A stretch of 46,160 nt of DNA from an uncultured Pirellulaceae bacterium (GTDB lineage: Bacteria; Planctomycetota; Planctomycetia; Pirellulales; Pirellulaceae). Below, one piece after another: positions 8,490 to 16,727 of the stretch. Position 1 is the first letter of the stretch. The number at the start of each line of letters is the position of its first letter. The notes beneath the pieces were generated by a model. That model saw only the letters and a list, made by a program, of their open reading frames with translations. It ran no database searches and was not told where the DNA came from. Made by a program: the position numbers and the translations under genes. The stretch covers positions 1-46,160 of the forward strand of contig CALKNI010000037.1 in the NCBI GenBank assembly GCA_938091115.1. The letters run 5' to 3'.

Positions 8490-9192
8490 CACACCTCAAG
8501 CTTCTCGAGGATTTATGATCGAAGTATGCTGCGGCTCCCTCGCAGCTGCTAAAACCGCTCAAATCGCTGGTGCTGATCGAATTGAATTGAATTCTGCACT
8601 GGAACTCGATGGCCTTACTCCGTCAGCTGGACTGCTCGAATTGGTAATGCATTCCATTCAAATTCCAATTATCGCGATGGCTCGGCCACGCGCAGGGAAC
8701 TTCAATTATTCCGAGCTTGAGTGGCAAACCCTCATGCAAGATGCCAAATGGCTCCTTGACCAAGGCGTCGACGGCCTTGCCTTCGGCTGCCTCGATGAAA
8801 ACCATGGCATCGCATTGGACCGGTGTAACGAAATGCGAAGGCTCGCAAACGGAAAAAAGCTGGTATTTCACAAGGCTTTTGACGACGTTCGGGACCCTCA
8901 GAAAAGCCTCGAGCAACTAATTGAGGCCGGCATTGACCGCATCATGACCAGCGGCCATCAACCGACCGCTTTGGATGGACTGCCAAACATTGCTTCAGCA
9001 TGTCGGCAAGCCGGAGAAAGGATCGAAATCTTGCCGGCAGGCGGAATTAACGCTCAAAACGCTAAGAAAATCATGGAATCAACCCAATGCCATCAAATTC
9101 ATGGAAGTTTTTCATCGGGTAAATGTGCTAATTTGCGATTTGAGATTGAACAAACCATCTCTGAGTTGACGAACCTATCATTTCACCATTAA
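8482..9192 (+). CDS. cutC: CutC-family protein
   Basis: A 236-residue TIM-barrel protein of the CutC family, historically linked to copper homeostasis although its biochemical activity is uncertain. Characteristic stretches are MIEVCCGSLAAAKTAQIAGA, DRIELNSALELDGLTPS, the AMARPRAGNFNYS segment, VDGLAFGCLDENH, VFHKAFDDV, and IMTSGHQPTALDG. ATG 8482 overlaps the TGA of the preceding lipoprotein gene; an internal ATG at 8515 (MIEVCCG) is where strong family similarity begins and could also be the start. The coupling with the alpha-toroid lipoprotein is unusual and suggests shared expression, although no functional link is known. Confidence 0.93.
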   Translation: MSDTPQASRGFMIEVCCGSLAAAKTAQIAGADRIELNSALELDGLTPSAGLLELVMHSIQIPIIAMARPRAGNFNYSELEWQTLMQDAKWLLDQGVDGLAFGCLDENHGIALDRCNEMRRLANGKKLVFHKAFDDVRDPQKSLEQLIEAGIDRIMTSGHQPTALDGLPNIASACRQAGERIEILPAGGINAQNAKKIMESTQCHQIHGSFSSGKCANLRFEIEQTISELTNLSFHH

Positions 9193-9259
9193 GCCTTGAC
9201 AATCGGTAGAAAATGACGGAAACTCCTCGATTCACTAATTCGAGAAAGCGGCGAGAAAA

Positions 9260-9607
9260 ATGAAGATTCACAACGGCGATACAGTCACAGTCATCAGTGG
9301 TAAAGACAAATCCGTGACAGGTAAAGTCATCTCAGTCGACCACAAGAACCAAATGTTGGTCGTGGAAGGCGTAAACTTGGCATACAAACACGTAAAGCCA
9401 AGCCAAAAAAACCCACAAGGCGGACGGCTTCATAAGGAAACCCCAATTCGAGCCTGCAAAGTAATGGTAGTTTGTCCCAAGACAAACAAGCCAACAAGAA
9501 TTGGCTATCGTTACTTGGATGACGGCACGAAAGAGCGATTTGCTCGCGTCAGCGGCGCATCGCTTGGTGAGATTTCCCCCGCCAAAGCTTCCTACGCAAA
9601 AAAGTAG
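9260..9607 (+). CDS. rplX: 50S ribosomal protein L24
   Basis: A 115-residue L24 (uL24), an assembly-initiating protein of the large ribosomal subunit that binds 23S rRNA. The KOW motif is at the N-terminus (GDTVTVISGKDKSVTGKVISVD), followed by the basic loop (VKPSQKNPQGGRLHKETPI) and the second domain (CKVMVVCPKTNKPTRIGYRYLDDG). Length is normal or slightly long. It stands outside any ribosomal protein operon: upstream is cutC and downstream a strong intrinsic terminator at 9637-9667. Most bacteria carry rplX between rplN and rplE in the spc operon. It has its own short upstream region (9193-9259). Confidence 0.97.
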   Translation: MKIHNGDTVTVISGKDKSVTGKVISVDHKNQMLVVEGVNLAYKHVKPSQKNPQGGRLHKETPIRACKVMVVCPKTNKPTRIGYRYLDDGTKERFARVSGASLGEISPAKASYAKK

Positions 9608-9636
9608 GCATCTTGCTCGTTTATAAATACAGTTTC

Positions 9637-9667
9637 AAAAAGCGTTCCTCTTCGGAACGCTTTTTTT
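9637..9667 (+). terminator. Rho-independent terminator after rplX
   Basis: A 7-bp GC-rich stem GCGTTCC/GGAACGC (9642-9648 and 9654-9660) closes a 5-base loop; flanking A-run and T-run (9637-9641 and 9661-9667) extend the stem and supply the U tract. It ends the single-gene rplX transcript. Confidence 0.92.
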
Positions 9668-9808
9668 ATGCGCCCATGTATGGATTCGATTAAAATCCAG
9701 ATTACTCTGCCGTGCGAAAGTCAAACCAATGCGTTATCAATTTTAAGCTTCGCATCCACGAATCATGCACAATCACTCAAAGAACTATTGAGCAATCAGG
9801 ACAACATC

Positions 9809-10747
9809 ATGCCGCTGACTCGCAGAAAATTTTTCCAATTATCCGCATCCGCAACACTTGGTCTTGCCGCGATCAATGTTTCTCGATTCGCAAAGGGGAA
9901 CGGTGAACTGGAACAAATCAATTCGAAACCAAGTACTAATTCAACTGGCGAATATCGCCTTGGGCTCGCTGCCTATTCATTACGAAAACATTTTAGGTTC
10001 TTTAAGGGTCGGCCACAGCCTACCAACGGACTTCAAGAATTTGATATGTTTTCATTTATTGACTACTGCGCATCGCAACAATGCGCGGCCGAATTGACTA
10101 GCTATTTCTTCCCTCCTGATGCCGATCGGAAATATTATTTAAAAATCAAGCGCCATGCATTTTTATCAGGAGTGCCACTGGTTGGAACGGCGATTGGAAA
10201 TAACTTTACGGTTTCCGACAAAACTAAATTAGAAAAAGAAATTACGCTGGCAAACCAGTGGATTGATCGCGCTTCGATAATGGGTGTTAATCACATTCGA
10301 TTCTTTGCAGGCACAAAGAAACAAATTGAAGCCAATCCCGACGCACTGACTTCTGCCATAGCCTCTTTAAAACGATGCGCCCAACACGCTGCCCAACTCG
10401 GCATATTTATCGGCGTTGAAAACCACGGCCAGTTAACGGCCAATCAAGTCATGGAGATTGTCAATGGGGTAGATAGCCCTTGGCTGGGAGTCAACCTCGA
10501 TACAGGGAACTTCATCTCACCGACCCCTTATCAAGACCTTAAGAAATGTGCGCCTTCGTCCGTAAATGTCCAGTACAAAGTAAAAATGAAACGGCCGTCA
10601 GGCGAAAAGACGACCGTTGATATGCAGAAAGTCAATCAATTACTGACCGAAGCCAAATACAAAGGACATATCGTCCTGGAGTATGAAGAGGAAAATCCGC
10701 TCGAGAATATTCCTCAAGTGCTATCCCAAATGCGATCTGTTTTTTAA
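9809..10747 (+). CDS. Exported sugar phosphate isomerase/epimerase-like TIM-barrel protein
   Basis: A 312-residue protein. The N-terminus has a twin-arginine-type signal, PLTRRKFFQ followed by a hydrophobic stretch (LSASATLGLAAINV), so it is probably exported folded. The body matches the xylose isomerase-like TIM-barrel family (AP endonuclease 2 superfamily): YRLGLAAYSLRKHF, the VENHGQLT strand, NLDTGNF, and a final VLEYEEE, which carry the acidic and histidine residues expected for a divalent metal site. Planctomycetes have many such secreted paralogues with unknown sugar substrates. The frame is open further upstream (to 9668), but ATG 9809 has AGGA with a 7-base spacer and starts the Tat signal directly, so it is chosen. 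Confidence 0.88.
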   Translation: MPLTRRKFFQLSASATLGLAAINVSRFAKGNGELEQINSKPSTNSTGEYRLGLAAYSLRKHFRFFKGRPQPTNGLQEFDMFSFIDYCASQQCAAELTSYFFPPDADRKYYLKIKRHAFLSGVPLVGTAIGNNFTVSDKTKLEKEITLANQWIDRASIMGVNHIRFFAGTKKQIEANPDALTSAIASLKRCAQHAAQLGIFIGVENHGQLTANQVMEIVNGVDSPWLGVNLDTGNFISPTPYQDLKKCAPSSVNVQYKVKMKRPSGEKTTVDMQKVNQLLTEAKYKGHIVLEYEEENPLENIPQVLSQMRSVF

Positions 10748-10785
10748 CCGGATTTTGCACTGCAAAGAAAGAACCCAACAGCGTA

Positions 10786-13482
10786 TTAGTTTTTCGCCTG
10801 TCGAACCGATTCAGCGGGCAAGTCAATCGCTCGCACGGTAACCTCATCCAGCATGGCGGTTCCCGTACCAGTCAGACCAAAGGTCACTTGAACACGGCTA
10901 TCCTCCGCCGCCGCTCGGTATAAAGTGAACTCCTGCCAACCGGCGGTAATCGGAATCCGCTCCATCATTTCCGCACCTCCCAGAGAATCGGTAATGGTCA
11001 ATCCGTCATGCGTCCCACGAATGACCTTGGGAATATTGACCCACCCGTGAATTCGTACCAGTTGCCCCGCCTTAACCAAAGTTTCCGGGGAAGTAATCCA
11101 CAGCGGGGTGGATTCAATCACACCTTGATTGGGCTGTTTCTCAGTTACTGACATCTTCAATCCATAACGGCCATCGACCGCCGCGCTCGCCGCTAATTCA
11201 ACCCGAGTACTGACCAGTTCACTCTCTTTCCGATCGTTTTTCCAACCGTTGGCGAGCATATGCTTTAAATCTTCAAAATCACCACCTGCCAGTCCGTTAG
11301 GCTGCCAATTTCCCTGACTCAATCGCTCGGTGAGTTCCCAGTGTAGAGGGATTAAACTCGAATGGACAGTAAAGGGAGTTGAAGTTTTCGATTGAAACTT
11401 CCCCAATGGCTCAATGATCATGTCGCGACGCACAAAGGCAAGCCGTTCATCTGCTCGATCAAGATAAGGAACTGCCATCAGAGCATTATTGCTCGCAATA
11501 AACCGTGAAGCATTCTGAAACGAATTCACAGCATCATTAAGCGCGGTGCTGCCGGCAGACGAACTGCGCCCCATTCGTCCCATTTGTTTATCAATCAATT
11601 GCATGATCGCCAGCCACTGGCGGGTCAATTCGAGATGCATTTGAAGGATCGATTGCTTTCCAACTCGCTCGTAACTGCTATTTAACTTTTTTATCACTAA
11701 AGGATCTTGTGTCAAAACGATTGCCATCATCGAAGGGCAGTTATTAATCCGGATAACAGCGCCCGAGATATCCCGTGTTTTGGACAACGGCTGCAGCCCA
11801 GTATCGCCAATCAAATACGCCAATTCAGTTGCATTGGCAGTCGGGTCTTTAATCGCCATCGGCTGCACAAGCAAATCACCAGCTAAATATTGCTCGTGGT
11901 GAGTCGGACGCTCAACCAACAACAAACGGGAACGATTTGTTTTAATGACGGCAATTTCAAGCTCGTCATTTGCGTTGGCCAACGAACCCATCAGAGCTCC
12001 TCCGACCGCCCATGGTTCAATTTGATCAACATGAGCTAACGCCCACTGAATGGTCTGAGATCGCAATCGAGTCTCTGGGCTCGGATCGTCCAGACGCGAA
12101 CGCGAACCGAATCTCAGGCCGCGGGCACCCGCTGAAATAGCTTCATAAACTAAAAACTTCACCTGCTGTGGCTCGATCGGTAACGGAGGAGTTTTTCTGG
12201 CCAGTGTTGCTATTTGGGCAAGCAACGATTCAGGAAACTCAGTTTGAATGTTCGCCCAAACCGGCTTGGTTTCGCCAACTAATAGCCGGCGCGCGGCAAT
12301 CCAATCCCGATACTGACTCGCAATGAAACTGGTGCCGATGGGACTCAGCCCCATTGAAACCACATCTACAGCTTGCGACAAACGGGTCCAATTTGAGCTG
12401 ATCTCTGCCAAAATCAGCCGACCGTCTCGACGGTCGGACGCGCGAATTTCGCGAACTTTTCGGTTGAGACTCGAAAGATCAGCGGCAGTTAAATTCTCAC
12501 CCACCTGCCAAACCAGAACACGGTCAAATTTAAGACTGATCGGCTGTAAACCTACTGTGGAAGGGGGAGGGCAGATCAACCACATATCGAGGGACTGAGC
12601 AAGTTGAAGCTGAGCTTCAGTTGCGGTCGACTTTAACTCGATCGTATTAAATCCAAGTGCTTTTAAAAATTCAAACGACTCCCCGTTATGTTGAATAATC
12701 TTAGGAAAGAAGGGCTTCTTTTTAACTAGTAGAACAGATCCCTCTCGCGTCACGAGCGATTTGTGTTTTTCGTCCGATGCCTCAAAACTTGCCGGCTGTA
12801 ACCTAGCGTCCTGAATCACCACCGAATCATTCGCAGCAACTCCCGCTGCAATTGCGTCTGCTGCCACAATTCCATTAAGCTTGAGGTCGTCAATCTGAAC
12901 TGCTGTTTTACCTGGCCCCGAATACAGGTTAACCACCAATTTATCAACATAAGCGTCCCGCTGATCCACACTCGGTCCGTACTTGCGCCGCAGTAGCCAA
13001 ACCCGCTCAGTTAATTGACGATGCAAATCAAAAGATTTCTTTTCAAACGAAAGGGTTTCCCAACGCCCTCTACCTTCATACCTTGGCCCCACCAACATGG
13101 TCGTCAACGGTCCGTCACCCGACGGAGAAGGGGAGTGGGGAAGGACGATTCGCGCCATTAATTGAACTCCAGGCCGCGTCGCCTTAATTCGCACCGATGG
13201 ATTGAGTTCGGAGATCACAAATGCAGGAGAGACCTTATGGGACAAATAGACCTTGGTTCCCGGGCCGCTAGTAAAATGCACACTCTCGCAACCATTATTG
13301 TCATCAGGATCACGAAACCGTCTTTGAACCCAACTTGCTTGAGTAATCGAGCAATCTGTCTCGTGTCGCTGCCACGACGTCTGCCCCGATTCAAATTCCT
13401 CATGGAACTGCCCTCGGACTGCGTCTGTAGGAACCAAGGCCACAAGAGTAAATACAATCAAGTTGGTAAGTCGAGATTTCAT
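10786..13482 (-). CDS. Large secreted protein with beta-rich ends and a TIM-barrel-like core, function unknown
   Basis: An 898-residue exported protein. Residues 1-24 form a signal peptide (basic start, LIVFTLVALVP core, cleavage near VRG-QF). Residues of about 25-205 are beta-rich and resemble a carbohydrate-binding jelly roll (FESGQTSWQRHETDC to the QIDDLKLNG strand). About 240-480 alternate helix and strand in a way suggestive of a glycosidase-like barrel (FEFLKALGFNTIELKST, DMWLICPPPS, WANIQTEFPESLL, EAISAGARGLRFGSRS). Residues of about 740-898 look like a second beta-sandwich ending in MLDEVTVRAIDLP. No catalytic residues could be assigned. It is a single gene, convergent with the isomerase-like gene. 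The role may be polysaccharide binding or breakdown at the cell surface, but this is inference. Confidence 0.85.
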   Translation of the reverse strand: MKSRLTNLIVFTLVALVPTDAVRGQFHEEFESGQTSWQRHETDCSITQASWVQRRFRDPDDNNGCESVHFTSGPGTKVYLSHKVSPAFVISELNPSVRIKATRPGVQLMARIVLPHSPSPSGDGPLTTMLVGPRYEGRGRWETLSFEKKSFDLHRQLTERVWLLRRKYGPSVDQRDAYVDKLVVNLYSGPGKTAVQIDDLKLNGIVAADAIAAGVAANDSVVIQDARLQPASFEASDEKHKSLVTREGSVLLVKKKPFFPKIIQHNGESFEFLKALGFNTIELKSTATEAQLQLAQSLDMWLICPPPSTVGLQPISLKFDRVLVWQVGENLTAADLSSLNRKVREIRASDRRDGRLILAEISSNWTRLSQAVDVVSMGLSPIGTSFIASQYRDWIAARRLLVGETKPVWANIQTEFPESLLAQIATLARKTPPLPIEPQQVKFLVYEAISAGARGLRFGSRSRLDDPSPETRLRSQTIQWALAHVDQIEPWAVGGALMGSLANANDELEIAVIKTNRSRLLLVERPTHHEQYLAGDLLVQPMAIKDPTANATELAYLIGDTGLQPLSKTRDISGAVIRINNCPSMMAIVLTQDPLVIKKLNSSYERVGKQSILQMHLELTRQWLAIMQLIDKQMGRMGRSSSAGSTALNDAVNSFQNASRFIASNNALMAVPYLDRADERLAFVRRDMIIEPLGKFQSKTSTPFTVHSSLIPLHWELTERLSQGNWQPNGLAGGDFEDLKHMLANGWKNDRKESELVSTRVELAASAAVDGRYGLKMSVTEKQPNQGVIESTPLWITSPETLVKAGQLVRIHGWVNIPKVIRGTHDGLTITDSLGGAEMMERIPITAGWQEFTLYRAAAEDSRVQVTFGLTGTGTAMLDEVTVRAIDLPAESVRQAKN

Positions 13483-13723
13483 GCTTAGTGTCGCAAAAAA
13501 ACAACATACTCGGATTGGCGATTCACAAAGCCAACGATCAGGAGAATCGCCTGCGGTGAGGTTTCAACGTTGGTGTTTTGTTGTAAATCGCGAGATTTTT
13601 AGACTTTTAGCAAGATTTTGGTCCAATCGCTACGGCAAAGATGTTGCATTTACACCTCACCAACCTCGATACAATCGAGGCAATTTTTTTTCTTAGAATC
13701 GCTAGCACGGGTTTTTTCAGGGT

Positions 13724-14095
13724 TTGCGTACCAATTCCCCAAAACGATCTCTTTTTGGCACTGGGTTCGCTTTAAGTCGCCTTCAACAGACTCAAACTCA
13801 TACACAAGGCGTTACTCAGATTAACATTAAAACCGATCGAAATACAAATTCTGACCAGCTTCCCATTGACCTCAATGACTTGCTCTCGGCGGTTCAAACA
13901 CTTCCAGAGCAATATCGCCAAGAACTAGAGCGCCCCCTAAACCGGGTGGTAGACTACACCCGTCGGCGGCGAAGAATCCTCAATCTAATTCAAGAGGCTT
14001 TGAGCCAGCTTCGGATGGACATGAAGTACCTGATGTTTGATTTGGAAGCCACACGTCGAGAGCGTGATTCCTACAAGAATGCTTCGGAAGACTAA
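13724..14095 (+). CDS. Small planctomycete-type conserved protein
   Basis: A 123-residue protein with a disordered N-terminal third (rich in Thr, Gln, Asn) and a well-formed helical C-terminal part: a segment with LNDLLSAVQTLPEQYR, an Arg-rich patch (DYTRRRRRILNLIQEAL), and LRMDMKYLMFDLEATRRERD at the end. This architecture looks like short planctomycete proteins of unknown role that I have seen only in this phylum; that recollection is not checked. No ATG precedes the conserved part. TTG 13724 is the only standard-type start in frame, and its AGGG is only 1-2 bases away, so the true start is uncertain. The Arg patch could bind nucleic acid, but nothing shows it. Confidence 0.65.
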   Translation: MRTNSPKRSLFGTGFALSRLQQTQTHTQGVTQINIKTDRNTNSDQLPIDLNDLLSAVQTLPEQYRQELERPLNRVVDYTRRRRRILNLIQEALSQLRMDMKYLMFDLEATRRERDSYKNASED

Positions 14096-14492
14096 TCTCA
14101 CCCAGGCGAATCGACCACCGTTAGAATCTGTCGACGACCTTTAATAACATTGATTTTCGGGCTTTTAGATCTTCACGGTAGTACCGAGGGACAATTCAAT
14201 TACTCGAAACTAATAATTCAGATTGAATGAAATATAGCGGCAAATGCCTAGAATCGGGGGGATTAGAGCTGAATGTGACAGAGGCAGAAGGGTAACAATG
14301 CAAAAAAACATCCTTTGTCCCAGCCCAAACCGTTAAATAGTCGGTAAAAGTTGTTCCAAGCCATTCATTCCAATAATATTATGCAATACTCTTAGTACAC
14401 AGCTCTAAAAATCTCAATTATCCCCTCAGCACCGGATTCACTACGTTCCCATGATCGTGGAGATTCTGACTGAGCCAGAGTTCTAATTCAGT
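14096..14492. promoter_or_regulatory. Upstream region of the kinase gene
   Basis: A 397-base AT-rich stretch without a gene. A perfect 10-bp palindrome ATAATATTAT lies at 14373-14382. A plausible but weak promoter overlaps it: TTGTTC (14351-14356), 17 bases, then TAATAT (14374-14379), about 110 bases before the kinase start. No clear ribosome binding site precedes the ATG at 14493. No hairpin terminator for the preceding small gene was found. Confidence 0.35.
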
Positions 14493-16079
14493 ATGAACGA
14501 TTTATCGGCCGAACAATTTGCTCAACGCATCCACGATTGTGGGCTGATGAGCACAAAAGATCTTGAGGTCACTCTCAGTGAAGCCGGCGGAAGAGGTCGC
14601 GCAAGTTTCAGCGACTTCATCATGAAGTTGCTCGAAAAAGAGCAGATGACCAACTGGCAAATTTCCAGAATCGCTGACGGCCAAAGACGGGGCTACTTTT
14701 ATGGGCAATGGCAAGTCCTTTACATGATCGGGGCTGGAACGTTTGCGAGGGTCTATCGTGCATTGCATCGAAAAACCGGTGACATAAAAGCGATTAAAGT
14801 CCTCCGCCAGAGATACAGCACAGACAACGACACCCGTGAGCAATTTATGCGGGAAGCGAAAATGGTGATGCGGTTGCGACACCCCAACATCGTCCCCATT
14901 AGCGAAGTTGATGAAGACCGTGGTCGTATTTACATGGTGATGGACTTTGTCGAAGGTCAAAATCTCCGCGAATACGTCAAAGCCCACAATCGAATCCCCA
15001 ACCTCACCGCTTTACGAATCTGTAGAGACATTGCCGGAGGGCTCGCCTATGCCGCAGGGCAGGGCATCTATCACAGAGACATGAAACTATCTAATGTCCT
15101 TCTCTCCGCAAAAGGACAAGCGAAACTTGTTGACTTTGGTCTCGCGACGGTAAGTAGCGATCGTGAGGATGATGGCAAAGGAGGCCCGCGAAGTATTGAT
15201 TACGCAGGACTCGAGCGATGCACCGCTGTTCTCCGCGACGACCCCAAAAGTGATATTTATTTCTTAGGTTGCATGCTCTACCAAATGGTTACCGGCGAGC
15301 CTCCGTTATTCGAAACTCGAGAACGAATGAAACGTCTTTCACCTAGACGCTTTCAAGAAGTTGCCCCTGTAACCTTACATGAGCCCAATCTACCCCACCG
15401 GATCGTCATCCTAATCAATCGCTTGATGGATCTCGATCCAAAAAAACGTGTACAAACAGCCGCCCTCGCCCACGGTGAGATCGAAGCCGTGCTCACCGCC
15501 ATTGAATCAGGAGATTTGAAACGGTACGACGAAGAGCTATCTGAAAAAGAAGCTCAAGCCTACTCCTCATTGATGACCAAAAACGAAGAAGGACGCGGCA
15601 AAACAGTTTTACTTATTGAATCAAACGTCAAAGTCCAAGACAACTTAAGGGATCGACTGAAGGACCTAGGCTACCGAGTTTTGATCACAGGCAACCCTGA
15701 ACGCGGACTCGAACGCTTCAACGACCTCGACCCCTTGGATGACTCCCCCGTCGATTGCGTGATCTTCAGTAGCGCCGGACTTGGCAAGGACGCAATCAGC
15801 TGGTTTGAGAAATTTCTCAGTGGAAGTTACACCGCTCAGGTTCCTGCAATTTTAATCGTCACTGGCAAACTCGGGAAACTTGTTCGACAAGATTGGTTCA
15901 ACGAAAAACGCGCGATGCTCAACTTGCCAGTCAAATTTAAGCACATCCAAAGAACGCTCAGAGAGTTATTGAATATCGACATGGAAGCACTGTCGGCACA
16001 AATCTCTGAAACCTACGGCGCGGAACCGGCCACTCCCGTTGACGATAAAATTCAAGACACTGACATCGAGCTGGGTTAG
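14493..16079 (+). CDS. Serine/threonine protein kinase with C-terminal pseudo-receiver domain
   Basis: A 528-residue soluble protein. Residues 1-70 form an N-terminal extension (LSAEQFAQRIHDCGLMS to LLEKEQMTNWQISRI) of the type found before many planctomycete kinases. The Hanks-type kinase domain spans about 72-340: glycine loop GAGTFARVY (80-88), Lys102 in AIK, Glu121, catalytic loop HRDMKLSN (194-201, with MKL in place of the common LKP), and DFG at 214-216. All catalytic residues are kept, so it should be active. Residues of about 370-495 look like a response-regulator receiver (TVLLIESN start, ILIVTG strand), but the phosphoacceptor Asp is Ser426 and the late Lys is Asn, so it cannot be phosphorylated normally. 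There is no membrane span. Confidence 0.93.
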   Translation: MNDLSAEQFAQRIHDCGLMSTKDLEVTLSEAGGRGRASFSDFIMKLLEKEQMTNWQISRIADGQRRGYFYGQWQVLYMIGAGTFARVYRALHRKTGDIKAIKVLRQRYSTDNDTREQFMREAKMVMRLRHPNIVPISEVDEDRGRIYMVMDFVEGQNLREYVKAHNRIPNLTALRICRDIAGGLAYAAGQGIYHRDMKLSNVLLSAKGQAKLVDFGLATVSSDREDDGKGGPRSIDYAGLERCTAVLRDDPKSDIYFLGCMLYQMVTGEPPLFETRERMKRLSPRRFQEVAPVTLHEPNLPHRIVILINRLMDLDPKKRVQTAALAHGEIEAVLTAIESGDLKRYDEELSEKEAQAYSSLMTKNEEGRGKTVLLIESNVKVQDNLRDRLKDLGYRVLITGNPERGLERFNDLDPLDDSPVDCVIFSSAGLGKDAISWFEKFLSGSYTAQVPAILIVTGKLGKLVRQDWFNEKRAMLNLPVKFKHIQRTLRELLNIDMEALSAQISETYGAEPATPVDDKIQDTDIELG

Positions 16080-16727
16080 GGACCCGTAATTTGAAAGGTA
16101 AGCGTTCGCCTTTCAATTCTGCGAAACGACCGCACTGACTCAAACCAGATTAGAACTGGTCCGATCCAATACAAAGGCTTCAGCGGATCTTATTTTGCTT
16201 GCAGTTAAAGTTCGCGTCTAAAGTTCGCAAATGCCGCCCGCCTAATCACTCTACTTAGTTGCTGCGGTCTCCAATTCCACACGCGTGAGTTGATTCAAAA
16301 TCCAACCACAGCTATAACCAAACTAGGAGACTATGGAATTGTTGAAGACAGTGCCGGAAAATCTCTTCAGGCAACTCGTTCAGACTTGAACAAAGCAATC
16401 TCGCATCTTCAGCACAAACTGGAGTACACCGACAAAACAAATCAACAGGTTTACGGCGCTCGCCTGTGGTTAAATGCCAATCCCCATGGGATCATGTTCT
16501 TGTTAGGCCATGATCAATGCGACTCAATTTCGATCCCGCTTCTCTATATTTGGTGTACCACCCCACTAAATGAGCGCGATCCAAGTTCAGTTTCGACGAA
16601 AAGAATGTGAAGTACGTATAACGCACACTGGCAACGATTTGCTAAGATAAAGAACTAAAACGATCGCCCAATTTTCAAACCGTTTGAATTCTCGAATTCA
16701 CATGAACCTTTTTTGTGGAATAAACCG
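16080..16727. other. Intergenic stretch with no convincing gene
   Basis: About 650 bases between the kinase and the first PQQ protein. A 106-codon frame from a TTG at 16290 to 16610 is open, but it has no ribosome binding site and an uneven composition, so I do not call it. A promoter for the downstream gene is expected here; TTTGCTAAGATAAAG near 16640 is a possible -10 region but is not convincing. Confidence 0.4.

Noticed and set aside
16290-16610. 106-codon frame with TTG start
   Set aside because: No ribosome binding site and no recognisable motif; it may be a gene remnant but cannot be supported.
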